DNA from: an uncultured Opitutales bacterium
Lineage (GTDB): Bacteria > Verrucomicrobiota > Verrucomicrobiia > Opitutales > Intestinicryptomonadaceae
Direction: 5' to 3'
Length of the DNA: 64,000 nucleotides
NCBI GenBank assembly: GCA_900548275.1
Contig: URJY01000001.1
Location: forward strand, 124,001-188,000
Both the position numbers and the translations under genes were made by a program. How positions within the stretch are numbered: the stretch's first letter is position 1; every line of letters starts with the position of its first letter. A model generated the notes under the pieces. That model saw nothing but the letters and a program-made list of their open reading frames with translations, had not been told where the DNA came from and made no database searches. Positions 50,726 through 59,797 of this stretch are shown piece after piece.

Positions 50726-52281
50726 ACAGGGCGTTTCCATCGGTTGTTGCGATGTCGGTTTTTTGCGCGGCGTCGGTTTGCGGTGCGGCGAGCCTTGCCG
50801 AAAAAATCGCGCTCGCCCGCCATCTCGCCGACGAGGCGGCGGCGGGCAAAGCCCCCGAAGGCCGCGTTCTTACAATCGACTTCGATTTCGACGCCGAGCT
50901 TCGGAAATTCCGCGCATCGTCGAAATACCAATCGTCCGAGGCAGCCCCCGAAGATTCCGACATAACCGAGCTTTCGCCCGCAGTCAAACCTCAGCGCGAA
51001 GAAACGGACGCGTCCGAAACCGAGCAAAAACCGGCTTTGAAAACCGCGCAACAGTCCGAACAAAAATCGGCAACGCCCGAAGCTCCCGCAAAAAAAGCGT
51101 CGGACAAACCTGTCGTCGACACGTCGAAAAATTTCGTCAACGGCTACTACGTTCCGCGTCTTGGCGACGACGAAAAAACGGCGGAGAAAGCCGTGGACGA
51201 ACGCAGGAAACTGGCGGAACTCGCCGCCGCAGCCCCGCGCGTGTACTCGTACGAAACGCGCCTGTTCTCGATTGTTTCCGACAACTACAACGCGCATTCG
51301 ACGGCGACGGACACCCTTGCCAAATTCGAACGCACCGCGCTCGACTACATCGGCGGGGCGAAGGGCGACTTCCCCCTGCGCAGAAAAATTCTCGTGCAGG
51401 TTTTTACCGACAAATCGCTCGAAACCGCAAACGGCTACAAAATGGCGTTCTCGCCCGACGGCGGCGCGACAATCACATTCAAGTTCGAGAAAAATCTGCC
51501 GCTCGAAACATACTGCCGCGCAACGGCGGAATGCCTGCTCGCAAAAATCGCCTACGAGCGTGGCGGCGAACGGGCGGCGCGGAATGTCCCGCTCTGGCTG
51601 AAGTCGGCGTTCGCAACGGCGTTCGAGTGGTCGGTGCGCTTCGGCGTGGCGCGCGACGCCGCAACGGTTGCCGCCGCAAATCCGCCGCCGCTCCCCGCTG
51701 AAGTGTTCGCAATGAACGCGCTTTCGCCCGAAAATTCCGCCGCCGCATATTGGACGCTCGCCGCCGTCGCGAAGGCTTCGAAAGACAAAAACGCGCTCTC
51801 GCGCTTTGTCGGCGCGGCACTGGCGGGCGAATCCCCCGAAAAACTTTCCAAACGCATCGAGGCGTTGAAACCGCAGAACTTCGATTTCGCAACGTGGTGG
51901 CGGTGTCTCATAACGGGCGAAATATACGCGCGGCTCGGCGGCGTGCACTCTCCGCAACGCTCCGCCGACGAAATCGCGCGGCTCGCAATTCTGCAGGTCG
52001 ATACGCCCGACGGCGGAAGAACGGGCGTGCCTTTCGAAAGGCTTTTCGATTCGCGCGAAAAATACGCGGAGGCGGTAGATTTGCGGCTGCTCGAAATCAA
52101 GGTCGCTTTTTCGAACATAAACCCGCTCTACCACAACGCGCTCGTGGAGCTCGGACGCCTTTACGAAGCCGTATCCGACGGCGATTCCGAGGCTTTCGGC
52201 GAGTCGAAAAAACGCTTTTTGGACGAGTTTAAAAATGCCCGAAACAAGGGCGAAATCGTAAAATCTATGATGAAAAAATAA
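50722..52281 (+). CDS. Secreted protein resembling a degenerate metallopeptidase
   Basis: The 519-residue protein has a signal peptide (MNRAFPSVVAMSVFCAASVC) and a Glu/Gln/Lys/Ala-rich linker (residues ~80-140). The domain after residue 170 has a layout like MA-clan gluzincins: a strand (ITFKFEKNLPL), a helix where HExxH would stand (YCRATAECLLAKIAYE), and VPLWLKSAFATAFEW in place of P-W-hydrophobic-EG-A. The HExxH residues are absent, so it should not be an active zinc protease. It ends the four-gene cluster; the SGNH gene follows 2 bases later. Confidence 0.55.
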   Translation: MNRAFPSVVAMSVFCAASVCGAASLAEKIALARHLADEAAAGKAPEGRVLTIDFDFDAELRKFRASSKYQSSEAAPEDSDITELSPAVKPQREETDASETEQKPALKTAQQSEQKSATPEAPAKKASDKPVVDTSKNFVNGYYVPRLGDDEKTAEKAVDERRKLAELAAAAPRVYSYETRLFSIVSDNYNAHSTATDTLAKFERTALDYIGGAKGDFPLRRKILVQVFTDKSLETANGYKMAFSPDGGATITFKFEKNLPLETYCRATAECLLAKIAYERGGERAARNVPLWLKSAFATAFEWSVRFGVARDAATVAAANPPPLPAEVFAMNALSPENSAAAYWTLAAVAKASKDKNALSRFVGAALAGESPEKLSKRIEALKPQNFDFATWWRCLITGEIYARLGGVHSPQRSADEIARLAILQVDTPDGGRTGVPFERLFDSREKYAEAVDLRLLEIKVAFSNINPLYHNALVELGRLYEAVSDGDSEAFGESKKRFLDEFKNARNKGEIVKSMMKK

Positions 52282-52283
52282 AA

Positions 52284-53657
52284 ATGAAAACAGTGGCAAA
52301 ACAAATTCTCGCAACTTCGATGCTGCTTTCTGCGGCGTGCCTTTTCGCGAAAACCGACAACCATCCCAACGCGTTCCCGACCGAAGGCAACGTCTGCTTT
52401 GTCGGCGACAGCATAACACACGGCGGCAGGTATGTGCGCGACATCATTTACTTTTATGCGACGCGCTACCCCGAAAGCAAAATCGAGTTCTACAATCTCG
52501 GAATCAGCGGCGACTACGCCGAGCACGTCAATAAGCGGATGGAATCGGACATTCTGGCAATCAAGCCCGTCGTTTCCACTCTGATGATTGGGATGAACAA
52601 CGGCAATGTCGTTCACAAGGCTGGCTCGAAAGAGCAGGCGAAAAAGGTCGAGGCAAACAGGCAGTCGTACCGCAACGCCGTGCGCTCGGTGCTCGACAAG
52701 TTCGCAGCGGCAAACTGCAAAGTAATAGCCTTCACGCCGTCGCCCTACGACGAAACCGTCAAAAACAAAGCCCCGCTCTTGGCGGGCAAAAACAGGGAGC
52801 TTGAAACGTTCGCGGGCTACATTTTCAAAGAGTCCAAAGACCGCAACCTAAAGCTTGTCGATATGTTCGGCTATATGATGCGCATCAACGCCGAAATCCA
52901 GCGCGACAACCCGTCCGAATCCGTCGCGGGCAACGACAGGGTACACCCGCAGGATATGGGCGCGTTCGTGATGGCGGCGAACTTCATCAGCGTTATGAAC
53001 GAATCGGCGGTCATCTCGAACCTTTCGATTGACGCCGCAAAAAAATCGGTTGTCGAAAACTTCAACTGCGACGTTTCGAATTTGGCGTTCGACGGCAACA
53101 CCCTGTGGTTTACGCTGCTCGAACACTCGCTCCCGTTCATCCCCACGAAGGGCGGCGAGTTTGCCGACAAATACACGGGCTTCACGGCGGCGTTCAACAA
53201 ACAAATCCTGAAGGTCTCGGGCTTGGCTAAGGGCGACTACGAACTTTCAATCGACGGCAAAAAAGTCGGCACATACTCGGCAGACGCGCTCGCGACGGGC
53301 GTAAACTTGGCGGACAACAAGAATACCCCGCAATACGCACAGAGCGCGGAGGTTTTCAAAGCCGTCGAGGCGTACCGCTCGATTTGCGGTTCTTTGCGCG
53401 AAATAAACGCAACCGAAATGTGGTGGCGTGTCGAAGACCTGAAGACTACGGAAGAGAAAATCGCGAAAATCCAAGCCAGTGTAAAGGCGGATTTACCGCC
53501 CCGCCATCCCTATATCAGAGCCTGCGCAAAACGCTATCCGCAACAGAAAGCCGACCAACAAAAAACGTTCGCCAAGTCGCGCGAGCTGCTCGCCCAAGTT
53601 TACGTCAAAGCCCAACCCATCGGGTACGGCTACGTAATCAAACGCGTTTCAAAATAA
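52284..53657 (+). CDS. Secreted SGNH/GDSL hydrolase (carbohydrate esterase-like)
   Basis: The 457-residue protein has a signal peptide (MKTVAKQILATSMLLSAACL). All SGNH blocks are present: VCFVGDSITHGG with the nucleophile Ser, LGISGDYA with Gly, IGMNNGN with Asn, and DRVHPQDMGAF with the Asp-His pair. A ~200-residue C-terminal domain follows. Such enzymes often deacetylate polysaccharides such as pectin or xylan, which fits the GH78 and beta-helix proteins elsewhere in the window. Confidence 0.82.
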   Translation: MKTVAKQILATSMLLSAACLFAKTDNHPNAFPTEGNVCFVGDSITHGGRYVRDIIYFYATRYPESKIEFYNLGISGDYAEHVNKRMESDILAIKPVVSTLMIGMNNGNVVHKAGSKEQAKKVEANRQSYRNAVRSVLDKFAAANCKVIAFTPSPYDETVKNKAPLLAGKNRELETFAGYIFKESKDRNLKLVDMFGYMMRINAEIQRDNPSESVAGNDRVHPQDMGAFVMAANFISVMNESAVISNLSIDAAKKSVVENFNCDVSNLAFDGNTLWFTLLEHSLPFIPTKGGEFADKYTGFTAAFNKQILKVSGLAKGDYELSIDGKKVGTYSADALATGVNLADNKNTPQYAQSAEVFKAVEAYRSICGSLREINATEMWWRVEDLKTTEEKIAKIQASVKADLPPRHPYIRACAKRYPQQKADQQKTFAKSRELLAQVYVKAQPIGYGYVIKRVSK

Positions 53658-53660
53658 CGC

Positions 53661-53688
53661 TTGACTACACGCTAAGTAAAAGTAGATT
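53661..53688 (+). promoter_or_regulatory. Predicted promoter of tatA
   Basis: TTGACT (53661-53666) and TAGATT (53683-53688) are spaced by 16 bases and lie 10 bases before the tatA ATG, so the transcript would have almost no leader. Confidence 0.55.
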
Positions 53689-53698
53689 CTGAAATCTT

Positions 53699-53968
53699 AT
53701 GAATAACATACTGATGTTTGGTATGCCCGGTGGCACCGAATGGATAGTCATATTTCTCGCAATTCTCCTTTTGTTCGGGGCGAAACGTCTTCCCGAATTG
53801 GCAAAGGGGTTGGGGAAATCTATTCGCGAGTTCAAGAAAGCGACGAGCGAAGTTGAAGACAGCATCCGCGATGCCATCCGAGAAGAGGAGGTCAAGAAGG
53901 TGGAAGCGAAGAAGTCGCAGCCTGTCGAGACCGAAGCTTCCGCAAAAGACGGCGATAAAGTGGAATAA
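53699..53968 (+). CDS. tatA: Twin-arginine translocase subunit TatA/E
   Basis: The 89-residue protein has the TatA pattern: a short hydrophobic helix (EWIVIFLAILLLFGAKRLPE) with the FG motif at the hinge, an amphipathic helix (LAKGLGKSIREFKKATSEVE), and a charged tail. TatA forms the pore for folded proteins with twin-Arg signals. tatB and tatC are not nearby. Confidence 0.93.
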   Translation: MNNILMFGMPGGTEWIVIFLAILLLFGAKRLPELAKGLGKSIREFKKATSEVEDSIRDAIREEEVKKVEAKKSQPVETEASAKDGDKVE

Positions 53969-54006
53969 GCGGCTTCATTCTCTTATTCAATTTAAATAAA
54001 ACTAAA

Positions 54007-54029
54007 GCCCGCCAATCGGCGGGCTTTTT
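54007..54029 (+). terminator. Terminator of tatA
   Basis: GCCCGCC (54007-54013) and GGCGGGC (54018-54024) form a 7-bp stem with a 4-base loop, followed by five T residues. Confidence 0.85.
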
Positions 54030-54141
54030 GCGTTTTCGGCTCGGTGGATTTTTCCGTTCTCCAATGCCTCCGAACAAAACAGCCGCCTCCGAAACCGAAG
54101 GCGACCGTTCTAAAAAAAAACGAACTGAGCGCGTATTTAGC

Positions 54142-55119
54142 CTACCACGCGTTTTGATTTACCACGTTTTTCTTTTCGCCCGCAATCCACGAATTGAGGT
54201 TGTCGAGGGCGATGTCGAGCAGTCTCTTTCTCGCCGCATATGTCGTCCACGCGTTGTGGGGCGTGATGTTGCAGTTCGGCGCTCCGATGAGCGGATTCGA
54301 CGAGGAGGGCGGTTCCGCCGACAAAACGTCGAGCCCCGCAGCCCCGATTTTCCCGCTTCTGAGTGCTTCCGCCAACGCCTTTTCGTCGACGAGCGAGCCG
54401 CGCCCCGTGTTGATAATCCACGCGCCGTCTTTCATCTTGGCGATATTCTTTTCGTTGATGATTCCGCGTGTGAAGTCGTTGAGAGGGCAGTTGAGGCTTA
54501 TGATGTCGGACGTTGCGAAAACTTCGTCGAGCGACGCGAATGTCGCGAAGATGTCGGAGCAGCCCACTTTCAGGCGCGGTGTGTAGGCGATAACCCTCAT
54601 GCCGAATGCGCGCGCGATTTTCGCCACCGTCTTGCCGATTGCGCCGTATCCGATGATTCCGAGCGTCATCCCCGCAAGTTCGGTGAGTCTGCCGAGGCTG
54701 AAGCAGATGTCCTTGGATGTAGACCACTGACCTTCGCGGACTGCGGCGGCGTGCTTTGCCGTCATATTCGCAAATTCGAGGATGTGCGAGAAAACCGCCT
54801 GTGCGACGCTGTCGGTGCTGTATGCGGGGATGTTCGTTACGTCGATACCGCGCGCCCGCGCCGCCGAGAGATCCACGTTGTTGAAGCCCGTCGCCAGAAC
54901 GCCGACGTATTTGAGATCGGGCAGTTCTTCGAAGTGTGCACTGTTGAGCACCACTTTATTGGTCAGAACAACTTCCGCGCCCGCGCAGCGTTCGACCACT
55001 TGTTCGGGCGATGTTCTGTCGAAGGCGTCCACTTTTGCGACGGCTTCGAATGCGTTCCAGTTTAAGTCGTCGCGCACCGATGTGAATGCGTCGAGGATTA
55101 CGATTTTGTTGATTTTCAT
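54142..55119 (-). CDS. D-2-hydroxyacid dehydrogenase (glycerate dehydrogenase-like)
   Basis: The 325-residue protein (start at 55119, MKINKIVILDAF) has the Rossmann motif GIIGYGAIGKTVAKI. The catalytic Arg is in NTGRGSLVDE, the Glu in LSAEPPSS, and the His in ITPHNAWTT. Close relatives reduce hydroxypyruvate or act as glycerate dehydrogenase (HprA-like). It is divergent from the HAD phosphatase gene, which could fit a phosphoglycolate/glycerate salvage pair (inference). Confidence 0.88.
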   Translation of the reverse strand: MKINKIVILDAFTSVRDDLNWNAFEAVAKVDAFDRTSPEQVVERCAGAEVVLTNKVVLNSAHFEELPDLKYVGVLATGFNNVDLSAARARGIDVTNIPAYSTDSVAQAVFSHILEFANMTAKHAAAVREGQWSTSKDICFSLGRLTELAGMTLGIIGYGAIGKTVAKIARAFGMRVIAYTPRLKVGCSDIFATFASLDEVFATSDIISLNCPLNDFTRGIINEKNIAKMKDGAWIINTGRGSLVDEKALAEALRSGKIGAAGLDVLSAEPPSSSNPLIGAPNCNITPHNAWTTYAARKRLLDIALDNLNSWIAGEKKNVVNQNAW

Positions 55120-55177
55120 AGGCAAAATTTTTTAATCTTGTTTCCATTAAAAGGATGTTTTCTAATTTTTCAACAAA

Positions 55178-55831
55178 ATGAAATACAAATATGTAATTTG
55201 GGACTGGAACGGAACGCTTCTCGACGACGCCGCTTTGAGCGTGGAGATTTTCAACAAGATGTGTCTGCATTTCTCAATCCCGACAATTTCCCTCGAGACA
55301 TACCGCCGCGATTTCAAGTTCCCCGTGATTAAATTCTACGAGGAGCACGGCTACGACTTTTCGAAAATCGACTTCCAGAAAGTGGGGCATTTTTATGTGT
55401 CGGAGTACAACAAGCGGCGTTTCCACTGCAAGCTTCACAAGGGGGTTGTCGAGGTTATGTCGGCGTTGCAGGAGGCGGGTTGCAGGCAGAGCATACTGTC
55501 GGCGTACGAGCAGAACTTTTTGCTGAAGTGCGTGTTGCGCTTCGAGCTTGACAGGTTTATGGACTGCGTTTACGGGCTCGACAACGTTCTTGCGGGCTCG
55601 AAAGTCGAGCGCGGGAAGTCGCTGATGTCCGAACTTGGCGCAAATCCGCGCGAGACGATAATAGTGGGCGATACCGACCACGACAAGGCTGTCGCCGACG
55701 CGCTCGGCGCGGACTGTGCCCTGTTATCGGTCGGGCACACTTGCAGGGAGAATCTCGAAAAGTTCGGCGCGCCCGTGTTCGATTCGCACTTCGAGCTTTT
55801 GGACTATCTGCGTGAGCCGTCCGCCGAATAA
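55178..55831 (+). CDS. HAD-family phosphatase, phosphoglycolate phosphatase-like
   Basis: The 217-residue protein carries HAD motif I in VIWDWNGTLLDD (nucleophile Asp), motif II in ILSAYE, the Lys in SKVERGKSLM, and motif IV in VGDTDHDKAVA. The helical cap between residues 15 and 85 is of the Gph/PGP type. It is likely a small-molecule phosphatase; the substrate is not certain. Confidence 0.85.
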   Translation: MKYKYVIWDWNGTLLDDAALSVEIFNKMCLHFSIPTISLETYRRDFKFPVIKFYEEHGYDFSKIDFQKVGHFYVSEYNKRRFHCKLHKGVVEVMSALQEAGCRQSILSAYEQNFLLKCVLRFELDRFMDCVYGLDNVLAGSKVERGKSLMSELGANPRETIIVGDTDHDKAVADALGADCALLSVGHTCRENLEKFGAPVFDSHFELLDYLREPSAE

Positions 55832-56187
55832 TGCGGTTGGGTCTGCCGAAAAAGACGCTAAAACGCCTTTCCGAAAAAGGGAACTTTGCCCAAACTCCTT
55901 TTTTTTTTGTGCCTCCTATGTTTTTTTGAAGAAAAAGCTTGTCAGACGGAAATTTGTCTACATCCTGTTTGAGAATTGGCGTTAGAGTGGGGCGCGTTTG
56001 ATTGGTCTGCTCGGGCTTTTTTGCGAAGTTTTTCGCAGTGAAAGAGCTTCGGGTTTCGGCGGGTCGAATCGCAAACCGTTCCGCAATTCCTTCATTTGAA
56101 GGTTCAACGGCGTTTTCGGCGAGGTGCCGCGGGCGCGGATTCGAATCCGAATCCCTGAAAAATTGCGACTAAAAGAAAGAACATAAA
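55832..56187 (+). promoter_or_regulatory. Promoter and long structured leader of rpsO
   Basis: TTGTCA (55939-55944) in the context GAAAAAGCTTGTCA and CATCCT (55961-55966) are spaced by 16 bases, as upstream of tRNA-Arg. Transcription from here would give a ~210-base leader. It contains hairpins such as TGCGAA/TTCGCA near 56020-56036 and GGATTC/GAATCC near 56138-56155. S15 represses its own mRNA through leader structures in several bacteria, so an autoregulatory element is plausible. I recognise no specific motif and no gene here. Confidence 0.45.
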
Positions 56188-56460
56188 ATGTCCGATCACA
56201 ATACAGTAGACAAAGCTGCAATCATCAACGAATACCGTCTCGACGAAAAAGATACGGGTTCCTGCGAAGTTCAAATCGCTATTCTCAGTGCGCGCATCGC
56301 ACACTTGACGAACCACTTGGCGACGAACAAGAAAGACTTCCACTCGCGCCGCGGTCTTATCGCGATGACGAGCCGCCGCAGAAAGCTTCTCGACTACCTC
56401 AAGAAGCACTCGCTCGACCGCTACAACAACATCATCCAGAGACTCAAGCTCCGCAAATAA
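56188..56460 (+). CDS. rpsO: 30S ribosomal protein uS15
   Basis: The 90-residue protein has the S15 signature: DTGSCEVQIAILSARIAHLT, NHLATNKKDFHSRRGL, and RRRKLLDYLKKHSLDRY. It binds the 16S rRNA central domain. It is followed by pnp, the classical rpsO-pnp order. Confidence 0.97.
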   Translation: MSDHNTVDKAAIINEYRLDEKDTGSCEVQIAILSARIAHLTNHLATNKKDFHSRRGLIAMTSRRRKLLDYLKKHSLDRYNNIIQRLKLRK

Positions 56461-56489
56461 TGCAGCGGCTTTGCTAAGAATTTCGATGG

Positions 56490-56516
56490 GACAAGAACGC
56501 GCAATACGTTCTTGTC
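56490..56516 (+). promoter_or_regulatory. Stem-loop in the rpsO-pnp intergenic region
   Basis: GACAAGAACG (56490-56499) and CGTTCTTGTC (56507-56516) form a perfect 10-bp stem with a 7-base loop and no T run. In E. coli a hairpin at this place is cut by RNase III and starts PNPase autoregulation. The same role is suggested by position only. Confidence 0.6.
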
Positions 56517-56601
56517 TCATTTGCTTTATAGATGTGACAGTAAATTTTGAATCAGCCGAATGGAACGTCCGATCCGTCCGCGGCACAACAAGAAGTAGAA
56601 T

Positions 56602-58749
56602 ATGGAACAAAAATATAGCGTAGAGGTTAAAGACCTCGGTATCACAATCTCGACCGGCACAATCGCCAAGCAGGCGAACGGCTCGGTTACAATCAGTCTG
56701 GGCGAAACAACCCTTCTCGTAAACGCGACCGCCGCAGGCGCGCTCCGCGACGGGCAGGATTTCTTCCCCCTCACCGTCGACTACCGCGAAACTTTCTCGG
56801 CGGCGGGCAAATTCCCCGGCGGCTATTTCAAGCGCGAAGGCCGTCCCAGCGAAAAGGAAATTCTCACATCGCGCCTTTGCGACCGTCCGCTTCGTCCGCT
56901 CTTCCCCAAGGGCTTTATGAACGAAGTTCAGGTTATCGGTCTGCTTCTCTCCGCCGATATGGTCAACGAGCCCGACATTCTTATGGTCAACGGCGCGTCG
57001 GCGGCAATGCTCATTTCCGACATCCCGTGGAACGGCCCCGTGGGCTGCATTCGCCTCGGCGAAATCGATGGTCAGTTCGTGGTCAATCCCACGCACGAGC
57101 AAATGCTCGACTCGACGCTCGACCTCATCTACGTCGGCAACGAACGCGAAATGATGATGATTGAAGGTTCCGCCGAACAAATCCCCGTGGACCGCTTCGT
57201 CGAAGCCCTCGAGTTCGCGCAGAAGGAAATCCAGAAAATCATCGACGCACAAAAGGAACTTGCAAAGCTCTGCGGCAAGCAGAAAAAGGAATTCCCGCTC
57301 ATCGTCTGCAAGCCCGAAATCCTCGCAATGTGCAAGGAATACGTCGGCGGCAGACTGCTCGAAGCCGTCTTCCAAGACAACAAGCTCAAGCGTCAGTCCG
57401 ACGTCGACGCCCTTATGAACGAAACGGGCGAAGCCATCAAGGCGAAAATCGGCGAAGAACAATTCGATATGGCGCAAATCAAGATGGCGTTCGAAGTTCT
57501 TCAGGAAGAAGTCTACCGCGAAAACATCCTCGACGCAGGCAAACGTTGCGACGGCAGAACCTACACCGACCTCCGCCCCATTTGGTGCAAGACAAATGTC
57601 CTGCCCCGCGTACACGGCAGCGCAATCTTCACGCGCGGCGAAACGCAGGCGTTGGTTATGACCACCCTCGGCACGAGCAAAGACTTCCAAGAACTCGACG
57701 GACTCACGGGCGGCACAAAACAGAAGTCGTTCATCCTGCACTACAACTTCCCGCCTTACTCGGTCGGCGAAACGGGTCGTTTCGGCACCCCCGGCCGCCG
57801 CGAAATCGGGCACGGTGCACTGGCGGAACGCTCGCTTCTGCCCGTACTTCCTTCGGAAGACGAATTCCCCTACGCAATCCGCGTCGTTTCCGAAATTATG
57901 GAATCGAACGGTTCGACATCGATGGCTTCCGTCTGCGGCGGCTGCCTCAGCCTTATGGACGCGGGCGTTCCGATTGAAACCCCCGTCGCGGGTATCAGCT
58001 GCGGCTTGGTGACGCGCTTCGACGAAAACGGCAAGCTCCTCAAGCACGTCGTTCTCACCGACATCATCGGCGCGGAAGACCACTTCGGCGATATGGACTT
58101 CAAAATCTGCGGTACAAAGAACGGCATCACGGGCTTCCAGCTCGACCTCAAAATTCAGGGTCTGCCGATGGACATCGCCAAGGAGGCAATCTACCGCAAC
58201 CGCGACACGAGAATGCAGATTCTCGACATTATGAAAGCGGAAATCGAAAAGCCCAATACGGAACTCAAGCCCTCGGCTCCCCGCATTAAGGCTCTTCAAA
58301 TCGACCCCGACAAAATCGGTATGCTTATCGGCCCCGGAGGCAAGAACATCCGCCGCATAGTGGAAGTCTCGGGCGCGCAAATCGACGTCGACGACGACAA
58401 CCCCGGACGCGTTCTCGTATACGCCACAAGCGCGGAATCGATGAACAGGGCGGTTTCTGAAATCGAACTGGTAACGGGCGAAATCGAAGTGGGTAAAACC
58501 TATCGCGGTATCGTACGCTCGATTAAGGAATTCGGCGCATTCGTCGAATGTCTCCCCGGCAAGGAAGGGCTCGTGCACATTTCGGAACTGGCGGACTTCC
58601 GCGTAGACAAGACCGAAGACGTGTGCAAACTCGGCGACGAAATTATGGTCAAGTGCATCGGCATTGACGATAAGGGACGCGTAAAGCTCTCGCGCCGCGC
58701 GGCACTCTGCGAACAAAGGGGAGTACCCTACGAACAGAGGGCGCGCTAA
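56602..58749 (+). CDS. pnp: Polynucleotide phosphorylase
   Basis: PNPase degrades RNA 3'-5' phosphorolytically. The 715-residue chain has two RNase PH cores (DFFPLTVDYRETFSAAGKFP and GRREIGHGALAERSL), the KH domain with IGPGGKNIRRIVE, and the S1 domain (GKTYRGIVRSIKEFGAFVEC). Length and domain order match the family. It ends at a strong terminator. Confidence 0.97.
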   Translation: MEQKYSVEVKDLGITISTGTIAKQANGSVTISLGETTLLVNATAAGALRDGQDFFPLTVDYRETFSAAGKFPGGYFKREGRPSEKEILTSRLCDRPLRPLFPKGFMNEVQVIGLLLSADMVNEPDILMVNGASAAMLISDIPWNGPVGCIRLGEIDGQFVVNPTHEQMLDSTLDLIYVGNEREMMMIEGSAEQIPVDRFVEALEFAQKEIQKIIDAQKELAKLCGKQKKEFPLIVCKPEILAMCKEYVGGRLLEAVFQDNKLKRQSDVDALMNETGEAIKAKIGEEQFDMAQIKMAFEVLQEEVYRENILDAGKRCDGRTYTDLRPIWCKTNVLPRVHGSAIFTRGETQALVMTTLGTSKDFQELDGLTGGTKQKSFILHYNFPPYSVGETGRFGTPGRREIGHGALAERSLLPVLPSEDEFPYAIRVVSEIMESNGSTSMASVCGGCLSLMDAGVPIETPVAGISCGLVTRFDENGKLLKHVVLTDIIGAEDHFGDMDFKICGTKNGITGFQLDLKIQGLPMDIAKEAIYRNRDTRMQILDIMKAEIEKPNTELKPSAPRIKALQIDPDKIGMLIGPGGKNIRRIVEVSGAQIDVDDDNPGRVLVYATSAESMNRAVSEIELVTGEIEVGKTYRGIVRSIKEFGAFVECLPGKEGLVHISELADFRVDKTEDVCKLGDEIMVKCIGIDDKGRVKLSRRAALCEQRGVPYEQRAR

Positions 58750-58788
58750 TCGGCTTTAGCCGATACGGCAGAAATTATTCGACAATAC

Positions 58789-58825
58789 AACGGCGGCAAC
58801 AATAGTTGCCGCCGTTTGTTTTTTT
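58789..58825 (+). terminator. Terminator of rpsO-pnp
   Basis: AACGGCGGCAAC (58789-58800) and GTTGCCGCCGTT (58805-58816) form a 12-bp stem with a 4-base loop, followed by TTGTTTTTTT-type sequence. Confidence 0.9.
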
Positions 58826-59212
58826 ACCCTTCAATGCTAAATTTATTCCCCACCCGAAGACTGTTGCTTTTGCATTGTGAGTGGATTGGAAATGGGCTTT
58901 CTTGATGAATACGTGAAACCACAAAAAATACGATTTTTCTTAACAGTCTTATTGTGTTTAAAATGCGAAAATCTTGTTTTGTATCGTATTCGAAATACGA
59001 TAGTCAAATAAAATTTGCAAAAAAGTTTTGAACTTGTTGAAAAATATAAAGTAGCCGAGATTTCAAAACACCCGTTTTCTTGTCTTTGTGAAGCTTTTTG
59101 GAAAGTCGCTTTTTGTATTTTATGGAAATTCAGTTTGTTGTGAAAAACAAAATGCTATCGTATTTCGAATACTATTACCTATTTTTTTATTAACTAAAAA
59201 ATAGGATATTGA
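58826..59212. other. AT-rich intergenic region with paired palindromes
   Basis: This ~390-base stretch is much more AT-rich than its left neighbours and has no credible gene. ATCGTATTCGAAATACGAT (58980-58998) is an interrupted palindrome. ATCGTATTTCGAATACTAT (59158-59176) matches its reverse complement at 18 of 19 positions. A further hairpin, CCTATTTTTT/AAAAAATAGG (59179-59206), ends 7 bases before the next ATG. Confidence 0.55.
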
Positions 59213-59734
59213 ATGAAAAAATATATTATTGCGGCGATTATGTCGTTTTCGTTGTTTGCGGTTGCAAATGCACTCACTATCGAACTTAAGCCGATGGTAA
59301 GAACAAGCGGGAGTAAGACCGTAAATCTTAACTATAATAATAGTTATGATAAATACAAAACCGTTTCAAAGTCGTTTTTGTTTACGATAAAATCGACATC
59401 CCCGGTAAGAGTACTCTGTATAATGGCAACTCTGAGCGGAAACAAGGGGGTAGATACCGATGTCGCAATCGGGAATGTCGATATGAGTCATCCATTTGAA
59501 TGTTCCATTTCGGCAAGTTCGTCGTCGCGCGAGACAAAGCTAGATTTCACGTATAGTCCCGATTACTACGAAAAAACGGGCAATGCAAAAGTCGAGGGCT
59601 GCTGTATTGTTTTCGATTTGCGAACGGGAAAATTCGCTGGTATGAAATATACCTCAAAGGCGTTTGCCGACAATTTTGTCGCCGCAAATAAACAACAAAT
59701 CAAAGAACTGGTTACCGAAGCGAGAAATAACTAG
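59213..59734 (+). CDS. Secreted protein of unknown function in AT-rich patch
   Basis: The 173-residue protein has a signal peptide (MKKYIIAAIMSFSLFAVANA) and a beta-rich mature part (LFTIKSTSPVRVLCIMATLS, GCCIVFDLRTGKFAGMKYTS). No domain is recognised. Base composition is clearly more AT-rich than the rpsO-pnp region, suggesting recent acquisition. A terminator follows at 59763-59797. Confidence 0.6.
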   Translation: MKKYIIAAIMSFSLFAVANALTIELKPMVRTSGSKTVNLNYNNSYDKYKTVSKSFLFTIKSTSPVRVLCIMATLSGNKGVDTDVAIGNVDMSHPFECSISASSSSRETKLDFTYSPDYYEKTGNAKVEGCCIVFDLRTGKFAGMKYTSKAFADNFVAANKQQIKELVTEARNN

Positions 59735-59762
59735 CCGCGCCAATCCCCGACAGAAAACCGAA

Positions 59763-59797
59763 AAATCCGCACCCGTCTTCGGGCGCGGATTTTTTTC
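59763..59797 (+). terminator. Terminator of the 59213 gene
   Basis: AAATCCGC (59763-59770) and GCGGATTT (59785-59792) flank an inner CCG/CGG pair and are followed by T residues. Confidence 0.82.

Noticed and set aside
55970..56187. Possible tmRNA, RNase P RNA or tRNA remnant because of GGATTCGAATCC
   Set aside because: No acceptor stem, tag ORF or conserved RNase P core could be paired; the motif is just a palindrome.
56104..58716. Long minus-strand frame (870 codons) opposite pnp
   Set aside because: Antisense shadow of rpsO-pnp with no recognisable motif.
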